Assembly (NCBI GenBank): GCA_035489435.1
Contig: DATHKG010000181.1
Strand: one strand, 5' to 3'
DNA length: 64,000 nucleotides
Source: DATHKG01 sp035489435
GTDB lineage: Bacteria > Bacteroidota > Bacteroidia > Chitinophagales > Chitinophagaceae
The translations under genes were made by a program, and so were the position numbers. Shown here piece by piece: positions 1-8,333 of the stretch (position 1 is the first letter of the stretch; every line of letters starts with the position of its first letter). The notes below the pieces were generated by a model. The model did not search any database. It was not told where the DNA came from and was given only the letters and a program-made list of their open reading frames with translations.

Positions 1-1
1 C

Positions 2-313
2 ATTGAATACCGAAACCTGATAGAAGGCAAAATTGAACTGAGTGAAAAGCGTTTGCAATTACTTCGGTCAGGTAAAGCAACAGAACCTGTGATCGGCAAA
101 CTGGTATGCACCTGCAACAACGTGGGTGAAGGAAATTTAATAAACAAGATCAAGGAAGGTTGTAAAGATCATCTGCAGCTTTGCCAGATAACCGGCGCAG
201 GTATGGGCTGTGGTAGTTGTCGCCCCGAAATAAAGCAGATACTTGACTTACAACTGAGAAAAAAATTACATCATGGCGAAAATATTGAAGAGAATATCAG
301 CATCGGAGTTTAA
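2..313 (+). CDS. nasA: Assimilatory nitrate reductase, C-terminal end (partial)
   Basis: The frame is open from the first bases of the window, so this is the 3' end of a gene that starts upstream. About 104 residues are visible. They hold a BFD-like [2Fe-2S] domain: a C-x-C pair near VCTCNNVG, and a second pair in GCGSC about 35 residues later. This domain sits at the C-terminus of molybdopterin-dependent assimilatory nitrate reductases and also occurs in NirB-type nitrite reductases. Nitrate reductase is preferred because the next genes are a nitrate-reductase-associated protein and mobA, which makes the molybdenum cofactor. The stop overlaps the start of the next gene by about 40 nt, suggesting translational coupling. 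The catalytic domains lie outside the window, so the assignment is inferred from the tail and context. Confidence 0.7.
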   Translation: MEYRNLIEGKIELSEKRLQLLRSGKATEPVIGKLVCTCNNVGEGNLINKIKEGCKDHLQLCQITGAGMGCGSCRPEIKQILDLQLRKKLHHGENIEENISIGV

Positions 314-842
314 TGGGTTAGCCGGCATTGAATATTTCGGTTTTGAAGAAGACTTCATTGAGAAAAATATCCGGTGCATCCCGATGATCGTCCGATTTAA
401 ATTAGATAAGGTTGGAATAAAATTAAAACTGGATGAATGGAACAGACTTGTTGTTGAAGAAAGAATTGAATTGGCGTGCCGGTCATGCAGCAATGAAGAA
501 GAAACAATCAAATATCGTCTCTACTTATCCGGTTTAATAAAAAAGCGTTCCAATAGAGAAGCGACGGACTTAGCAATCGATCGTAATCCTGGTTGGGCAG
601 ATATAAATAAAATCCCTGATTTATTATTGGACAAGTTAATAGAGGACGGATTGTACGTCTCGCTGAAACAATGGAAAGCATTGACCAACCTGCAACGTTT
701 TGTTTTATTGAAATTGTGCAGGCCAGGTCATGAAAGTAAAAATTTTCCGAAGGCGCTGAGGGAATTTGGCTTAACAGCAACATACACCCGCTTTCGCGGA
801 GAAAAACAGGCATATGAAATCACTGGTTACCATAAAGATTAA
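273..842 (+). CDS. narM: Nitrate reductase-associated protein (NarM-like)
   Basis: This 189-residue protein matches the nitrate-reductase-associated family (NarM in cyanobacteria), a small protein needed for nitrate reductase activity there. The family signature is visible at residues 20-55: an F-x-F-E-x-D-F stretch, then RCIPM, and a VRFKLDKVGIKL segment followed by a tryptophan. A Cys-x-x-Cys (ACRSC) lies near residue 70. It is longer than the usual ~150-160 residues because the C-terminus runs 28 nt into the next gene. The start overlaps the end of the nitrate reductase gene; no later ATG precedes the conserved FEEDF region, so this start is kept. Its biochemical role is not defined even in characterised relatives. 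Confidence 0.8.
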   Translation: MAKILKRISASEFNGLAGIEYFGFEEDFIEKNIRCIPMIVRFKLDKVGIKLKLDEWNRLVVEERIELACRSCSNEEETIKYRLYLSGLIKKRSNREATDLAIDRNPGWADINKIPDLLLDKLIEDGLYVSLKQWKALTNLQRFVLLKLCRPGHESKNFPKALREFGLTATYTRFRGEKQAYEITGYHKD

Positions 843-2304
843 TTTTCCCGGCGGCATTATTTCCCCGGGAGAACTTTATAATATCCTGGTAGCGGCCAGC
901 ATAGCTGGTGTGCATGATGTTAGCTTCGGACTACGTCAGCAATTACTGATCGATGTATCGCCGGAGACCGTCGGGGTTATGATTGAAGAACTAAAGAAAA
1001 TGGATATTCCATTTGAAATGAATGCCGATAATTTCCCGAATATCGTTAGCAGCTATCCTGCAGAAGAGGCATTTATTAATAATACCTGGCTAAGCGAAGG
1101 GGTGTATAAAGATATTTTTGATGGAATAGATTATAGACCAGGGTTAAAAATTAATATATCCGACAGTAACCAAAGTTTTACACCAATGCTTACCGGGAAT
1201 ATCAACTGGGTTGCTTCTTCCACAGCTCAACATTTCTGGCATCTGTTTGTGCGTTTTCCCAAAACGAACACTATTTATGAATGGGATCAATTGGTATATA
1301 CCAATGATGTTGCAAGTCTCTCGGGAGAAATTGAAAGAGTCATCCTCCGGTTTAAACATGAGTTTTATGATAATAAACTGGCAAATGGAGTACTATTATT
1401 CAAAAAGATAGAACTGGAAAAATATATTACAAAAACTGCAGAAAAGGCAGCAGTACTTCCGGGCTTCAACCTGCCTTATTACGAGGGACTGAACCGTTAC
1501 AACAACAAATATTGGTTAGGCATATACCGGCGCGATGAATTATTTAGTATATCGTTTTTGAAGGACCTTTGTTTGTTATGTCTTAAAACCAAGATCGGTC
1601 AATTGTGCTCTACTTCCTGGAAATCAGTTATCGTTAAAGGTATTGAGGAAAAGGATAAAACAGCCTGGAACCGGTTGCTGGAAAAGCACCAGATAAATGT
1701 GCGGCACGCTGCCAATGAACTTAATTTCCAGGTAGAAGATAATTGCAGGGAAGGACTATTGCTCAAAAATTACCTGGTTAAAAGGTTGAACAACGAAGAC
1801 ACAAGGACCTTCGGTGTTTGTATAGGAATCAAGACAAGGAAAAAAAGCGAGGTATTCAGCAGCATCCTGGTCAGACGCAAATCACTGCTTTCTATATTTG
1901 GTTTTGAGTTCTTCCATTTGTACGATATCTTATGCGCACATGATTTTAATCCTAATGAACGTACGGGTTTCGTGTTTAGCAGTAATAATCCGAAATTCCT
2001 TTTAGGCGAACAATTACGAAGGTCTGTAACAGCCTTTTATAATAACAGGAACAATAAGAATTTAATCACTGAAAGGGAAATTCCCGTCCAAAAAGAAAGA
2101 AAGGAAAACATAGCGGAATATGTTTATCAATGCAGTCAGTGCCTTACTATCTACGATGAGATAACCGGCGAATATGAAAATGGCATAGATGCCGGCACAA
2201 CCTTCGAATCGCTTCCGGATGATTACAAATGCCCTTTATGCGAAGGGCCAAAAGATGAATTCAGAAAGACAGAAAAGAAAAAGTTAGGCCTACAGTCCTT
2301 CTAG
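814..2304 (+). CDS. Nitrite/sulfite reductase-like protein lacking siroheme cysteines, fused to C-terminal rubredoxin
   Basis: A 496-residue protein. The first ~60 residues (KINFPGGIISPGELYNI and on) and residues ~245-310 (GQLCSTSWKSVIVKGI) look like the two ferredoxin-like half domains of nitrite/sulfite reductases. The paired cysteines that hold siroheme and the 4Fe-4S cluster (C-x5-C and C-x3-C) are not present. The last 60 residues form a rubredoxin domain with C440-x2-C443 and C473-x2-C476, which binds one iron. The best reading is an electron-transfer partner for the nitrate reductase rather than an active nitrite reductase; this is inference from the missing ligands and the operon. It overlaps the NarM-like gene by 29 nt at its start and the convergent mobA gene by 15 nt at its end. 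Confidence 0.65.
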   Translation: MKSLVTIKINFPGGIISPGELYNILVAASIAGVHDVSFGLRQQLLIDVSPETVGVMIEELKKMDIPFEMNADNFPNIVSSYPAEEAFINNTWLSEGVYKDIFDGIDYRPGLKINISDSNQSFTPMLTGNINWVASSTAQHFWHLFVRFPKTNTIYEWDQLVYTNDVASLSGEIERVILRFKHEFYDNKLANGVLLFKKIELEKYITKTAEKAAVLPGFNLPYYEGLNRYNNKYWLGIYRRDELFSISFLKDLCLLCLKTKIGQLCSTSWKSVIVKGIEEKDKTAWNRLLEKHQINVRHAANELNFQVEDNCREGLLLKNYLVKRLNNEDTRTFGVCIGIKTRKKSEVFSSILVRRKSLLSIFGFEFFHLYDILCAHDFNPNERTGFVFSSNNPKFLLGEQLRRSVTAFYNNRNNKNLITEREIPVQKERKENIAEYVYQCSQCLTIYDEITGEYENGIDAGTTFESLPDDYKCPLCEGPKDEFRKTEKKKLGLQSF

Positions 2305-2874
2305 TCCGGCATGATCATTAAAATTACGGAAATACTTTTTCTGCTCATCCGTTGCCGGAACCACTTTTACATGCAGGAGGCCGAGCATAAATTTCATGCT
2401 GTGCCTGGTTAGTCGCCCTTCGAGCAGCATAGTAAGAATAACAGATAGCCCTTTTGCGGTGTAAATACCACATAATGGTTCAGGCTCGCTATCGTTAGAG
2501 AATATATATGCATCATAAGATGAATGCAAACGATACCCGGCCTTAAGTTCTTCTAATAAAAAAGGTTCCATAAGCGGCATGTCACAGGCAAGTATGAACA
2601 AATCTTCAGTCGGATATTGAAGATGACTGCTCAATACTCCCAGCAGCGGGCCGTGCAAGGGAAGAGATATATTGTCGGCAATAAGGTTGTTACTTGAAAA
2701 GACAGCGCAATAAGCAGGAAGCTGGTTATTGTTTACTGATATTTTTACCGCGATATTTAGTGCGGCCATTTTGTCTATCGCAATTTGCCCCCAGGTTTTC
2801 GTCTCCGGTTTGAGCAAACCTTTATCGGCACCCATCCGGGTACTTCTTCCACCGCATAGAACTATACCCAGCAA
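2290..2874 (-). CDS. mobA: Molybdenum cofactor guanylyltransferase MobA
   Basis: MobA transfers GMP from GTP to molybdopterin, making the guanine dinucleotide cofactor used by nitrate reductases of the NasA type. The N-terminus carries the family nucleotide-binding motif, LCGGRSTRMGADKG at residues 6-19, and ACDMP near residue 95 supplies the metal-binding aspartate. Its 194 residues fit the family. It lies tail to tail with the nitrate operon and shares 15 nt with its last gene. The context agrees well: the enzyme next door needs exactly this cofactor. Confidence 0.9.
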   Translation of the reverse strand: MLGIVLCGGRSTRMGADKGLLKPETKTWGQIAIDKMAALNIAVKISVNNNQLPAYCAVFSSNNLIADNISLPLHGPLLGVLSSHLQYPTEDLFILACDMPLMEPFLLEELKAGYRLHSSYDAYIFSNDSEPEPLCGIYTAKGLSVILTMLLEGRLTRHSMKFMLGLLHVKVVPATDEQKKYFRNFNDHAGLEGL

Positions 2875-2949
2875 ATCAATTTATTTCTGGTGAAGTTAAT
2901 TGCTGTGTTACACATAAAAAATTACATCTCTGAACCAGCAGTGTTTGGT

Positions 2950-3696
2950 TTAGTACCGCTTTACAATACGGAAATTAAAACGCTCAGGTTCTCCAATGAC
3001 CCCCGAGTTTTTTCGTAATTCTTTTATCTGGTCCGATTTCCAGAAAGCATAAGCTTTGGCAGTATCAATTACTGCTACAACAATGGTCACCTTTTTGTTA
3101 TTGTCGGCATCGTGGCCATAAGCGCGATCAACAAGGCCGTTGTCCACCCTGATATGGCGCGAACTGTCAAATTTTCGCTGCCAGGTATCCCAGTCCTTTA
3201 CTGAAAAGGTAGTTTGCGATCGCAGGTTTGTACTGATTTTACCGGTGTCCTGGAAAGTTATATTGTAAACATTTATTTTGGGGGATCCTTTCACGCCGCC
3301 TTTTTGCATAGCCTGTTTCAGATCAGCGGATTTACCAAAAGCTTTTGCCTTGTCTACCTGGTCCGACTTCAATGCCACAAAAATCCTGGTTCGATCAGTG
3401 GTGCTATAACCAATCACATAATTATGAACTCCGTTTGCCAACCGGACAGAGTCATGCTCTTCATAAACAGTCAGCCATTTGTCGTAATCCGCGACTTTCT
3501 GAATCACGAACATCATGGTTTCCGGCGTTGTAACAAAAGTGGAAGTGGGAGTTGCTAGAGCGGTACTACTGGCAGAATCGTAGCCGACAGAGTCAGCGGT
3601 TTCGTTGTCTTTCTGTTCGGTCTGATCTCCGCAGGAAATCATGCAGAAGAGAAAGGTGCCCAGCAAGGATGCAGGCAGAAGGGATGAGGACTTCAT
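2950..3696 (-). CDS. Putative lipoprotein with two tandem copies of an alpha/beta-barrel-like domain
   Basis: A 248-residue protein with a lipoprotein signal: a hydrophobic stretch at residues 5-20 ending in a lipobox-like ISC at about residue 22, followed by a low-complexity, acidic and Ser/Thr/Ala-rich linker to residue ~55. The rest is two related halves, about residues 58-150 and 155-246. Each half has a V/T-x-D-(Y/W)-D-x-W core (VADYDKWL, VKDWDTWQ), then a charged R(V/L)xNG motif (RLANGVHN, RVDNGLVD), and ends with G-(S/E)-P plus a short beta strand. This resembles a dimeric ferredoxin-like fold duplicated within one chain. No known function can be assigned. It is likely a periplasmic or outer-membrane lipoprotein. 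Confidence 0.6.
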   Translation of the reverse strand: MKSSSLLPASLLGTFLFCMISCGDQTEQKDNETADSVGYDSASSTALATPTSTFVTTPETMMFVIQKVADYDKWLTVYEEHDSVRLANGVHNYVIGYSTTDRTRIFVALKSDQVDKAKAFGKSADLKQAMQKGGVKGSPKINVYNITFQDTGKISTNLRSQTTFSVKDWDTWQRKFDSSRHIRVDNGLVDRAYGHDADNNKKVTIVVAVIDTAKAYAFWKSDQIKELRKNSGVIGEPERFNFRIVKRY

Positions 3697-3845
3697 TGTA
3701 ATAAATTTAATTATGACGAATGGAGTGCGGAAGGAGCAATCATCGGGCAGGCGTCAATAACGGGAATGCACAATAAATATACTATTTAATCCGGTTGCCG
3801 GCAATTCTATTAAAGTTAGCATTAAGCCAAAAAACAACCTTCACA

Positions 3846-4199
3846 TTAATTCTTATCAATTTCCATGCCTTTGATTAATCCATTTTGAAAAGAATAAATA
3901 TGCTTTACTTTTCCGTCAAATAACAAGTTACCTGCCTTGTCTTTTGCGAGCTGGTGAACCTCGACTTCAATTTTTCCGTCTTGTTTAAGATTGATTGCCA
4001 GGGGTTCAACAAAAGAGTCAATTTCTATCCATTGTCTTGTCCAGTAGTCTCTCAATTCTTCGTGTCCATTTACATAACCTCCTTCCCAACCGTTTGGCCA
4101 ATGCACGTTCTTATCTACATGCACCAGAATTGAATCAATATCCCTTGCATTGAATAGGTTGTAAATATGTCTTAGCTGGTCATCATATTTTTGTTCCAT
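3846..4199 (-). CDS. NTF2-like / SnoaL-like protein
   Basis: A 117-residue protein with the pattern of the NTF2-like fold: an N-terminal helix (IYNLFNARDIDSIL), then D-x-x-VHWPNGWEGG, a GHEELRDYW helix, and four beta strands ending VKHIYSFQNGLIKGMEI. Proteins of this type bind small molecules or act as isomerases or polyketide cyclases, but most are uncharacterised. It has no signal peptide, so it is cytoplasmic. It is transcribed alone; the neighbour at 4351 points away from it, so the 150 nt between them should hold divergent promoters. Confidence 0.7.
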   Translation of the reverse strand: MEQKYDDQLRHIYNLFNARDIDSILVHVDKNVHWPNGWEGGYVNGHEELRDYWTRQWIEIDSFVEPLAINLKQDGKIEVEVHQLAKDKAGNLLFDGKVKHIYSFQNGLIKGMEIDKN

Positions 4200-4350
4200 A
4201 GTAATTTGATTTTAGTTGGATGAATGCATCAAATTTAAACACGATGGAGTTAATTCCCTTCTAAAAGAAAATGTATATTCGACTTACATAGCAAAATCCC
4301 AATAGGTTTTTTGTTCCTTTATTCACCATTATATCATTCAAAAAACCCTG

Positions 4351-5523
4351 ATGAAACCTTTACTGCTTGTAACGGGGCTGCTGCTTTTATTTGCAATAGA
4401 AACACTGCGCGTCTATTTTATTATGCCATTTCCGGGCAGCCAGCAATCAGACACTATTTCACTTGCTTACTGGTTAGGGAGGAATGTATTTTGGTTAAGA
4501 ATTATTGCTTTGCTGCTGATAATTTTTCCAGCAATTGGTCTTTTTAAAAACGGCAGGACCCGGGCTAAAGTAGTTTTCTCACTGTTCATGATTTTATATG
4601 CAGTGATTTTCTTCTTTATTAATTTTCGTTTTGAAGCTGATAAAATGTTTTATCAGCCGGAACAAAAAACGTTTAGCGCTGCAGGCACAAATAAGATCGA
4701 TGGAAATAAACTTGTTATTGGTGTCGAAATAAATGGCGAAGCAAAAGCTTACCCAATACAACTGATCGGCTATCATCACCAGGTGAGAGATTCAATTGGT
4801 AACACACAGGTTATGATAACTTATTGTACGGTATGCAGAACTGGTCGGGCTTTCAGCCCGGCTGTTAACGGTAAGGCCGAAGAATTCAGGCTTGTAGGTA
4901 TGGATCATTTCAATGCTATGTTTGAAGATGCCTCAACCAAAAGCTGGTGGCAGCAGGCTACAGGGGTTTCTATCGCAGGTCCTTTAAAAGGAACAACTTT
5001 AAAAGAATTGCCTTCAGAGCAGGCATCCTTAAATACATGGTTGATACAATATCCCAATTCACTAGTGATGCAACCTGATAAAACGTTTGCAGCAAAATAT
5101 GAGCAATTGGTGAGATATGATAGGGGCAATGGAGAAAGCAGTCTCACAAAAAGAGACTCTGCTTCCTGGATGCCGAAGTCATGGGTTATAGGAGTAAGTC
5201 ATGATCAAACTTCGAAAGCATATGACTGGAACGAATTGGTGAAAAACCAGATAATATCAGATTCATTACCAGGCCTGCCGATTTTATTAACCCTTCAAAA
5301 CGATACTGCTTCATTTCATGCTTTTGACAGGACAGTAAAAGGCAAAGTGCTTTCTTTTAAGAAATCAGGATTTGATCAGATGAAGGATAACGATGGATCT
5401 ACCTGGAATCTATCCGGCGAAAGCCTTGATGGTATCTCCAAAGGGGAAAAATTACGGAAAGTTCAGTCTTACCAGGAATTCTGGCATTCCTGGAAAACCT
5501 TCCATAAGGAAACACTCCGTTAA
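4351..5523 (+). CDS. DUF3179 domain-containing membrane protein
   Basis: A 390-residue protein. Residues 1-95 hold three hydrophobic segments (about 4-24, 45-68 and 75-93). The remainder matches DUF3179: DGNKLVIGVEINGEAKAYP near residue 117, a YCTVCRTGRAF motif with two cysteines near 158, then D-x-F-N-A-M and SKSWWQQ-type segments and a GVS-x-D-x-SKAY block near 288. The family's function is unknown; the invariant C-x-x-C suggests metal or redox chemistry, but that is inference. The domain should face the periplasm given the N-terminal membrane anchors. Confidence 0.8.
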   Translation: MKPLLLVTGLLLLFAIETLRVYFIMPFPGSQQSDTISLAYWLGRNVFWLRIIALLLIIFPAIGLFKNGRTRAKVVFSLFMILYAVIFFFINFRFEADKMFYQPEQKTFSAAGTNKIDGNKLVIGVEINGEAKAYPIQLIGYHHQVRDSIGNTQVMITYCTVCRTGRAFSPAVNGKAEEFRLVGMDHFNAMFEDASTKSWWQQATGVSIAGPLKGTTLKELPSEQASLNTWLIQYPNSLVMQPDKTFAAKYEQLVRYDRGNGESSLTKRDSASWMPKSWVIGVSHDQTSKAYDWNELVKNQIISDSLPGLPILLTLQNDTASFHAFDRTVKGKVLSFKKSGFDQMKDNDGSTWNLSGESLDGISKGEKLRKVQSYQEFWHSWKTFHKETLR

Positions 5524-5577
5524 TATAAAAATTTGCAGAAGGGCCTCCGGCTATGACTACCATGCAAAGCAAAATAG

Positions 5578-6350
5578 TTATAAATCAGTCTTAATCATAT
5601 TCAACACCTGGACATAAGACTCATAAGGAGGTTTGATAAAACCAGTATGTGGGTTATCCATGTCCTGAATTACAATTACAGCCAGGCTCGAAAGCGCAAG
5701 AAAGATTACCGGCCCGATAAAATAATGTTGCCGAAAGTAAAAAGCTGAAAATCCAATCAAAAATCCAACTGCCCATCCTCAAAATAAAAGCAATAACATC
5801 ACTCCCACCGGCGTTCTTTCCTGGTTGCTAAAATGAAGATTGTTATCCAGTTCAATAATTTTTTCCTGTTGTGTTATCACCTGCCTCGCCTGTTCGGCAG
5901 ACGAAGAACCTGATCGCACAATTGCCGACATCTTTCTGAAATTTGCTTCATTGAGTTGAAAAGATTTTCATCCAACGCAGTCCTTGCCGCACCGTGTAAG
6001 TAAGATGATTGAATTTTTACTTCGAGCCATTCGATAGTATAATCTTTGACAGCCTTGCGAATGGAATCATGGAAACTAAGACTGCTCCTATAAAGGTTTG
6101 CAATCGTGTTACTATGTTCGGTTAAAAACCTTGACCGCTCGTTATTCGAATTTGAGGATGATGATAATGTAAAAGCCAACACCAGGGTAAAGAAACTAAT
6201 AATCACGCTGAATAACCCCGCAGTATGCCAATTCTCCTGACGGTTTCCAACAAGTCGTTTTGATAAAAGATAACCAATTGCGATAAAACATATCAGTATT
6301 GCCAGAAAGATGGCCGGAAAAAAAATTGAATCTAGTACTCCCTGAAACAA
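5578..6350 (-). pseudogene. DUF4239 membrane protein, broken by a frameshift and an in-frame TGA
   Basis: The N-terminal part (from 6350) has a membrane segment at residues 8-30 and a second at ~47-63, followed by the charged helical region typical of DUF4239 (bestrophin-like) proteins. That frame ends at 5877 in a nonsense run of about 20 residues. The family-like sequence continues in another frame from about 5940 (FRKMSAIVR, then EQARQVITQQEKIIELDNN) to 5780, where a TGA at 5779-5781 interrupts LLLLF and GWAVGF. It then goes on through two more membrane segments to the stop at 5578. So there are two lesions: one frameshift near 5940-5955 and one nonsense codon, plausibly a TGG-to-TGA change. 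Real decay or sequence errors are both possible. Confidence 0.7.
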
Positions 6351-6418
6351 TGTTTTCGATTTTAGATTAGAATCAAATAAACATTTACTGCCTCCTGGTA
6401 CATAAAACTACTCTCCTG

Positions 6419-6970
6419 TCAGTGCGGTAACCTTTCTCTGAAAAATCCATAAGTCCAGGTACCGGCAATAGCGCTAAGAATAATAACAAAAACCACAAAT
6501 GCTCCTATGCCAATCTGTGCAAATAATGGCCCCGGACAAGCCCCTGTCATCGCCCAGCCCAAGCCAAACATTAAACCTCCGATTACCTGGCCCTTGTTAA
6601 ACTTTTTTGCCCGAAAAAGGATCGGTTCACCATAGATGGTTTTTATATTGAATTTCTTTATTAATGCAACCGACAGCATACCGGTTAAAACCGCAGTTCC
6701 TATCACTCCATACATATGAAAGCTCTGGAGTTTAAACATTTCCTGTATTCTAAACCAGGAAATAATCTCTGCTTTCACGAATACTATTCCAAATATGATA
6801 CCTACCATGGAGTATTTTAAATTATACCACAGGGGATGTTGTTTTTCAGATTCATTCAAACAAATAGTGTCCAGGGATCGCACTTCAAAATCTGTCTCAG
6901 CAATCTCCTTTGCAATACCCACCGGTGTGGATTTAAGTTCTGTGGGCATATAGGTCTCAAAATTATCCAT
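6419..6970 (-). CDS. YeeE/YedE-type sulfur transporter subunit (DUF6691 half)
   Basis: A 183-residue membrane protein, one of two adjacent half-size YeeE/YedE proteins. Four hydrophobic segments lie at about residues 50-70, 84-103, 128-147 and 153-172. The conserved cysteine motif GWAMTGACPGPLF is near residue 139; in E. coli YeeE, thiosulfate passes along a row of such cysteines. The ~45-residue N-terminal cytoplasmic tail is unusual for the family. It follows the partner gene at 7019 by 48 nt on the same strand. Thiosulfate or a related sulfur species is the likely cargo, inferred from the family. Confidence 0.75.
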   Translation of the reverse strand: MDNFETYMPTELKSTPVGIAKEIAETDFEVRSLDTICLNESEKQHPLWYNLKYSMVGIIFGIVFVKAEIISWFRIQEMFKLQSFHMYGVIGTAVLTGMLSVALIKKFNIKTIYGEPILFRAKKFNKGQVIGGLMFGLGWAMTGACPGPLFAQIGIGAFVVFVIILSAIAGTWTYGFFRERLPH

Positions 6971-6995
6971 CGTTGAAATATTATTTTCCTGGTCC

Positions 6996-7035
6996 TTTTT
7001 ATAAACTCAGTATATTTTTTATAAACTCAGAATAT
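6996..7035. repeat. 20-bp tandem duplication over the stop codon of the upstream YeeE gene
   Basis: The unit TTTTATAAACTCAG(T/A)ATAT occurs twice in a row with an exact 20-nt period (TAAACTCAG at 7002-7010 and 7022-7030). The second copy contains the stop codon of the gene ending at 7019 and the first lies in the gap before the next start. Each copy carries its own in-frame TAA equivalent, so copy-number change would not alter the protein. Confidence 0.8.
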
Positions 7036-7579
7036 ATGGCAGTAGCAGGTTAGACATAGTAAAACCTCCAATCATAAAACAAATGGTAGCAACCAGGGAA
7101 GGAAACTGCAAATCACTTAAACCTGTAATTGAATGACCACTGGTACAGCCGCCTGCATATCTTGTTCCAAAGCCAATTAAAAATCCCCCAAGAACCAGCA
7201 TGATGAAACCTCTTAGTGTAAACAGGGATTCAAAATTGAATAATTGCCTGGGTACCATTGAACTGAAATCATTGATACCATAAGCTGCGAGTTCTGCTTC
7301 AAGCTTTGGATTTACAACAATAGGTGCCGGGTTATTTAGCATTGATACAGCTATGACTGCCCCGGCCAATATTCCTCCCACGAAAAAGAAATTCCATATT
7401 TCCTTTTTCCACTCATATTTGAAATACCTGATCCCGGCAGGAAAACATGCTGCACATGCATGCCGGAAATTTCCAGAGATACCGAAATGTTTGTTCCCCA
7501 GTATAAGCAATGCGGGGACTATTAAGCCTATGATTGGCCCGGCTACATACCAGGGCCAGGGATGCTTTAGAATTTCCAT
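7019..7579 (-). CDS. YeeE/YedE-type sulfur transporter subunit
   Basis: A 186-residue inner-membrane protein and the first gene of the pair. Hydrophobic segments are at about 10-27, 60-80, 124-142 and 160-180. The conserved YAGGCTSGHSI motif at residues ~141-151 is the thiosulfate-conducting cysteine motif of this family. Two further cysteines in HACAACFP near residue 40 match the conserved N-terminal half of the family. With the following gene it makes up one complete YeeE/YedE unit split in two. No persulfide dioxygenase or rhodanese is encoded next to the pair within this window, although such genes often accompany it. Confidence 0.8.
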   Translation of the reverse strand: MEILKHPWPWYVAGPIIGLIVPALLILGNKHFGISGNFRHACAACFPAGIRYFKYEWKKEIWNFFFVGGILAGAVIAVSMLNNPAPIVVNPKLEAELAAYGINDFSSMVPRQLFNFESLFTLRGFIMLVLGGFLIGFGTRYAGGCTSGHSITGLSDLQFPSLVATICFMIGGFTMSNLLLPYILSL

Positions 7580-7796
7580 CTTTTCAATTTACAAGCAAAA
7601 ATCGGTGAAAAAATTCATTGGTTCTGAAACCCATTTACCAGAAGTTGCATTTACCAGAAGCTGAAAGAATAAATCCTGTTATAAGCAGAACATTTGCATC
7701 AACTGCGATAATAATTGATTTCAGTCAATCCCCTGGGAATTTTAAGATTATATGTCAGGCACATTAATATCTAATATTTTATTTAATATCTATTAT

Positions 7797-7915
7797 TCCA
7801 TGTTCTCTAAAGCCAAGGACTTTAGAGCATAACTCCGTTAGTAGTTTAGCGTATCCTCCATGTTCTCTAAAGCCAAAGCTTAAGAGCATATCTCTGTAAT
7901 CAATTTAGCGTATCG
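7797..7915. repeat. Two copies of a 60-bp repeat with internal hairpin
   Basis: Two adjacent copies with an exact 60-nt period start with TCCATGTTCTCTAAAGCCAA (7797 and 7857) and end with TTTAGCGTATC. The first copy holds a perfect inverted repeat, CTCTAAAG-CCAAGGA-CTTTAGAG. The second copy is diverged but keeps part of the arm pairing (CTCT...AGAG). A third fragment of the tail (GTTTAGCGTA) follows at 7915-7924. They lie in the 754-nt gene-free region between the sulfur transporter pair and the lyase gene. Confidence 0.75.
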
Positions 7916-7990
7916 TTTAGCGTAAGTAATCCTATATAATAAATTTACGGTTCCTCCAAACTAAAAAAAACTATTTCTTTTTTTTCATTT

Positions 7991-8030
7991 AAAGAGGCAG
8001 AGAGCAACAGAAAGAGGCAGAGAGCAACAG
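7991..8030. repeat. Perfect tandem duplication of a 20-bp unit
   Basis: AAAGAGGCAGAGAGCAACAG is repeated exactly, back to back, at 7991-8010 and 8011-8030. It is more purine-rich than its surroundings and sits about 300 nt upstream of the lyase start. Function unknown; it could be a recent slippage event. Confidence 0.9.
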
Positions 8031-8054
8031 TTTTCAAAAAGAAAAGAGATTAGA

Positions 8055-8098
8055 AGTGATCGAAATCAAGTTTGACAGTGATTGTAATCAAGTTTGTC
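8055..8098 (+). promoter_or_regulatory. Direct repeat upstream of the lyase gene, possible regulator site and promoter
   Basis: Two 22-nt direct repeats, AGTGATCGAAATCAAGTTTGAC at 8055-8076 and AGTGATTGTAATCAAGTTTGTC at 8077-8098, match at 18 or more of 22 positions. A 22-bp period is two helical turns, so a regulator could bind both on one DNA face. The second copy contributes a TTTG at 8093-8096, and a CATATTTG at 8120-8127 resembles the Bacteroidota -7 element TAnnTTTG with one mismatch; the 23-nt gap is longer than the usual 19-20. The site and promoter are suggestions only. Between 8130 and 8333 I see only an A-rich leader with several imperfect TTAACCACAAAAA-like copies. Confidence 0.4.
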
Positions 8099-8333
8099 AA
8101 TCATTGGTCTCTATGGCACCATATTTGCAAAAAGTCTGAAGATATTTTAGAAAGGCGATTCGGTTAGAGATTGACGATAAATTCCACAGGCAGGCTTACT
8201 CCGCGACTATATATAACATCTATTTGCTTACCAACAAAAAATCATCTCAGTTAAACACAAAAACTATTTAGTTAATCATTAGAATCCACTTAACCACAAA
8301 AATTCAATTTCTTAACAAAAAAATCCAATTTCA

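Noticed and set aside
7797..8098. Possible CRISPR array
   Set aside because: The repeats are of three unrelated types, each with only two copies and no spacer structure, and no cas genes are in the window.
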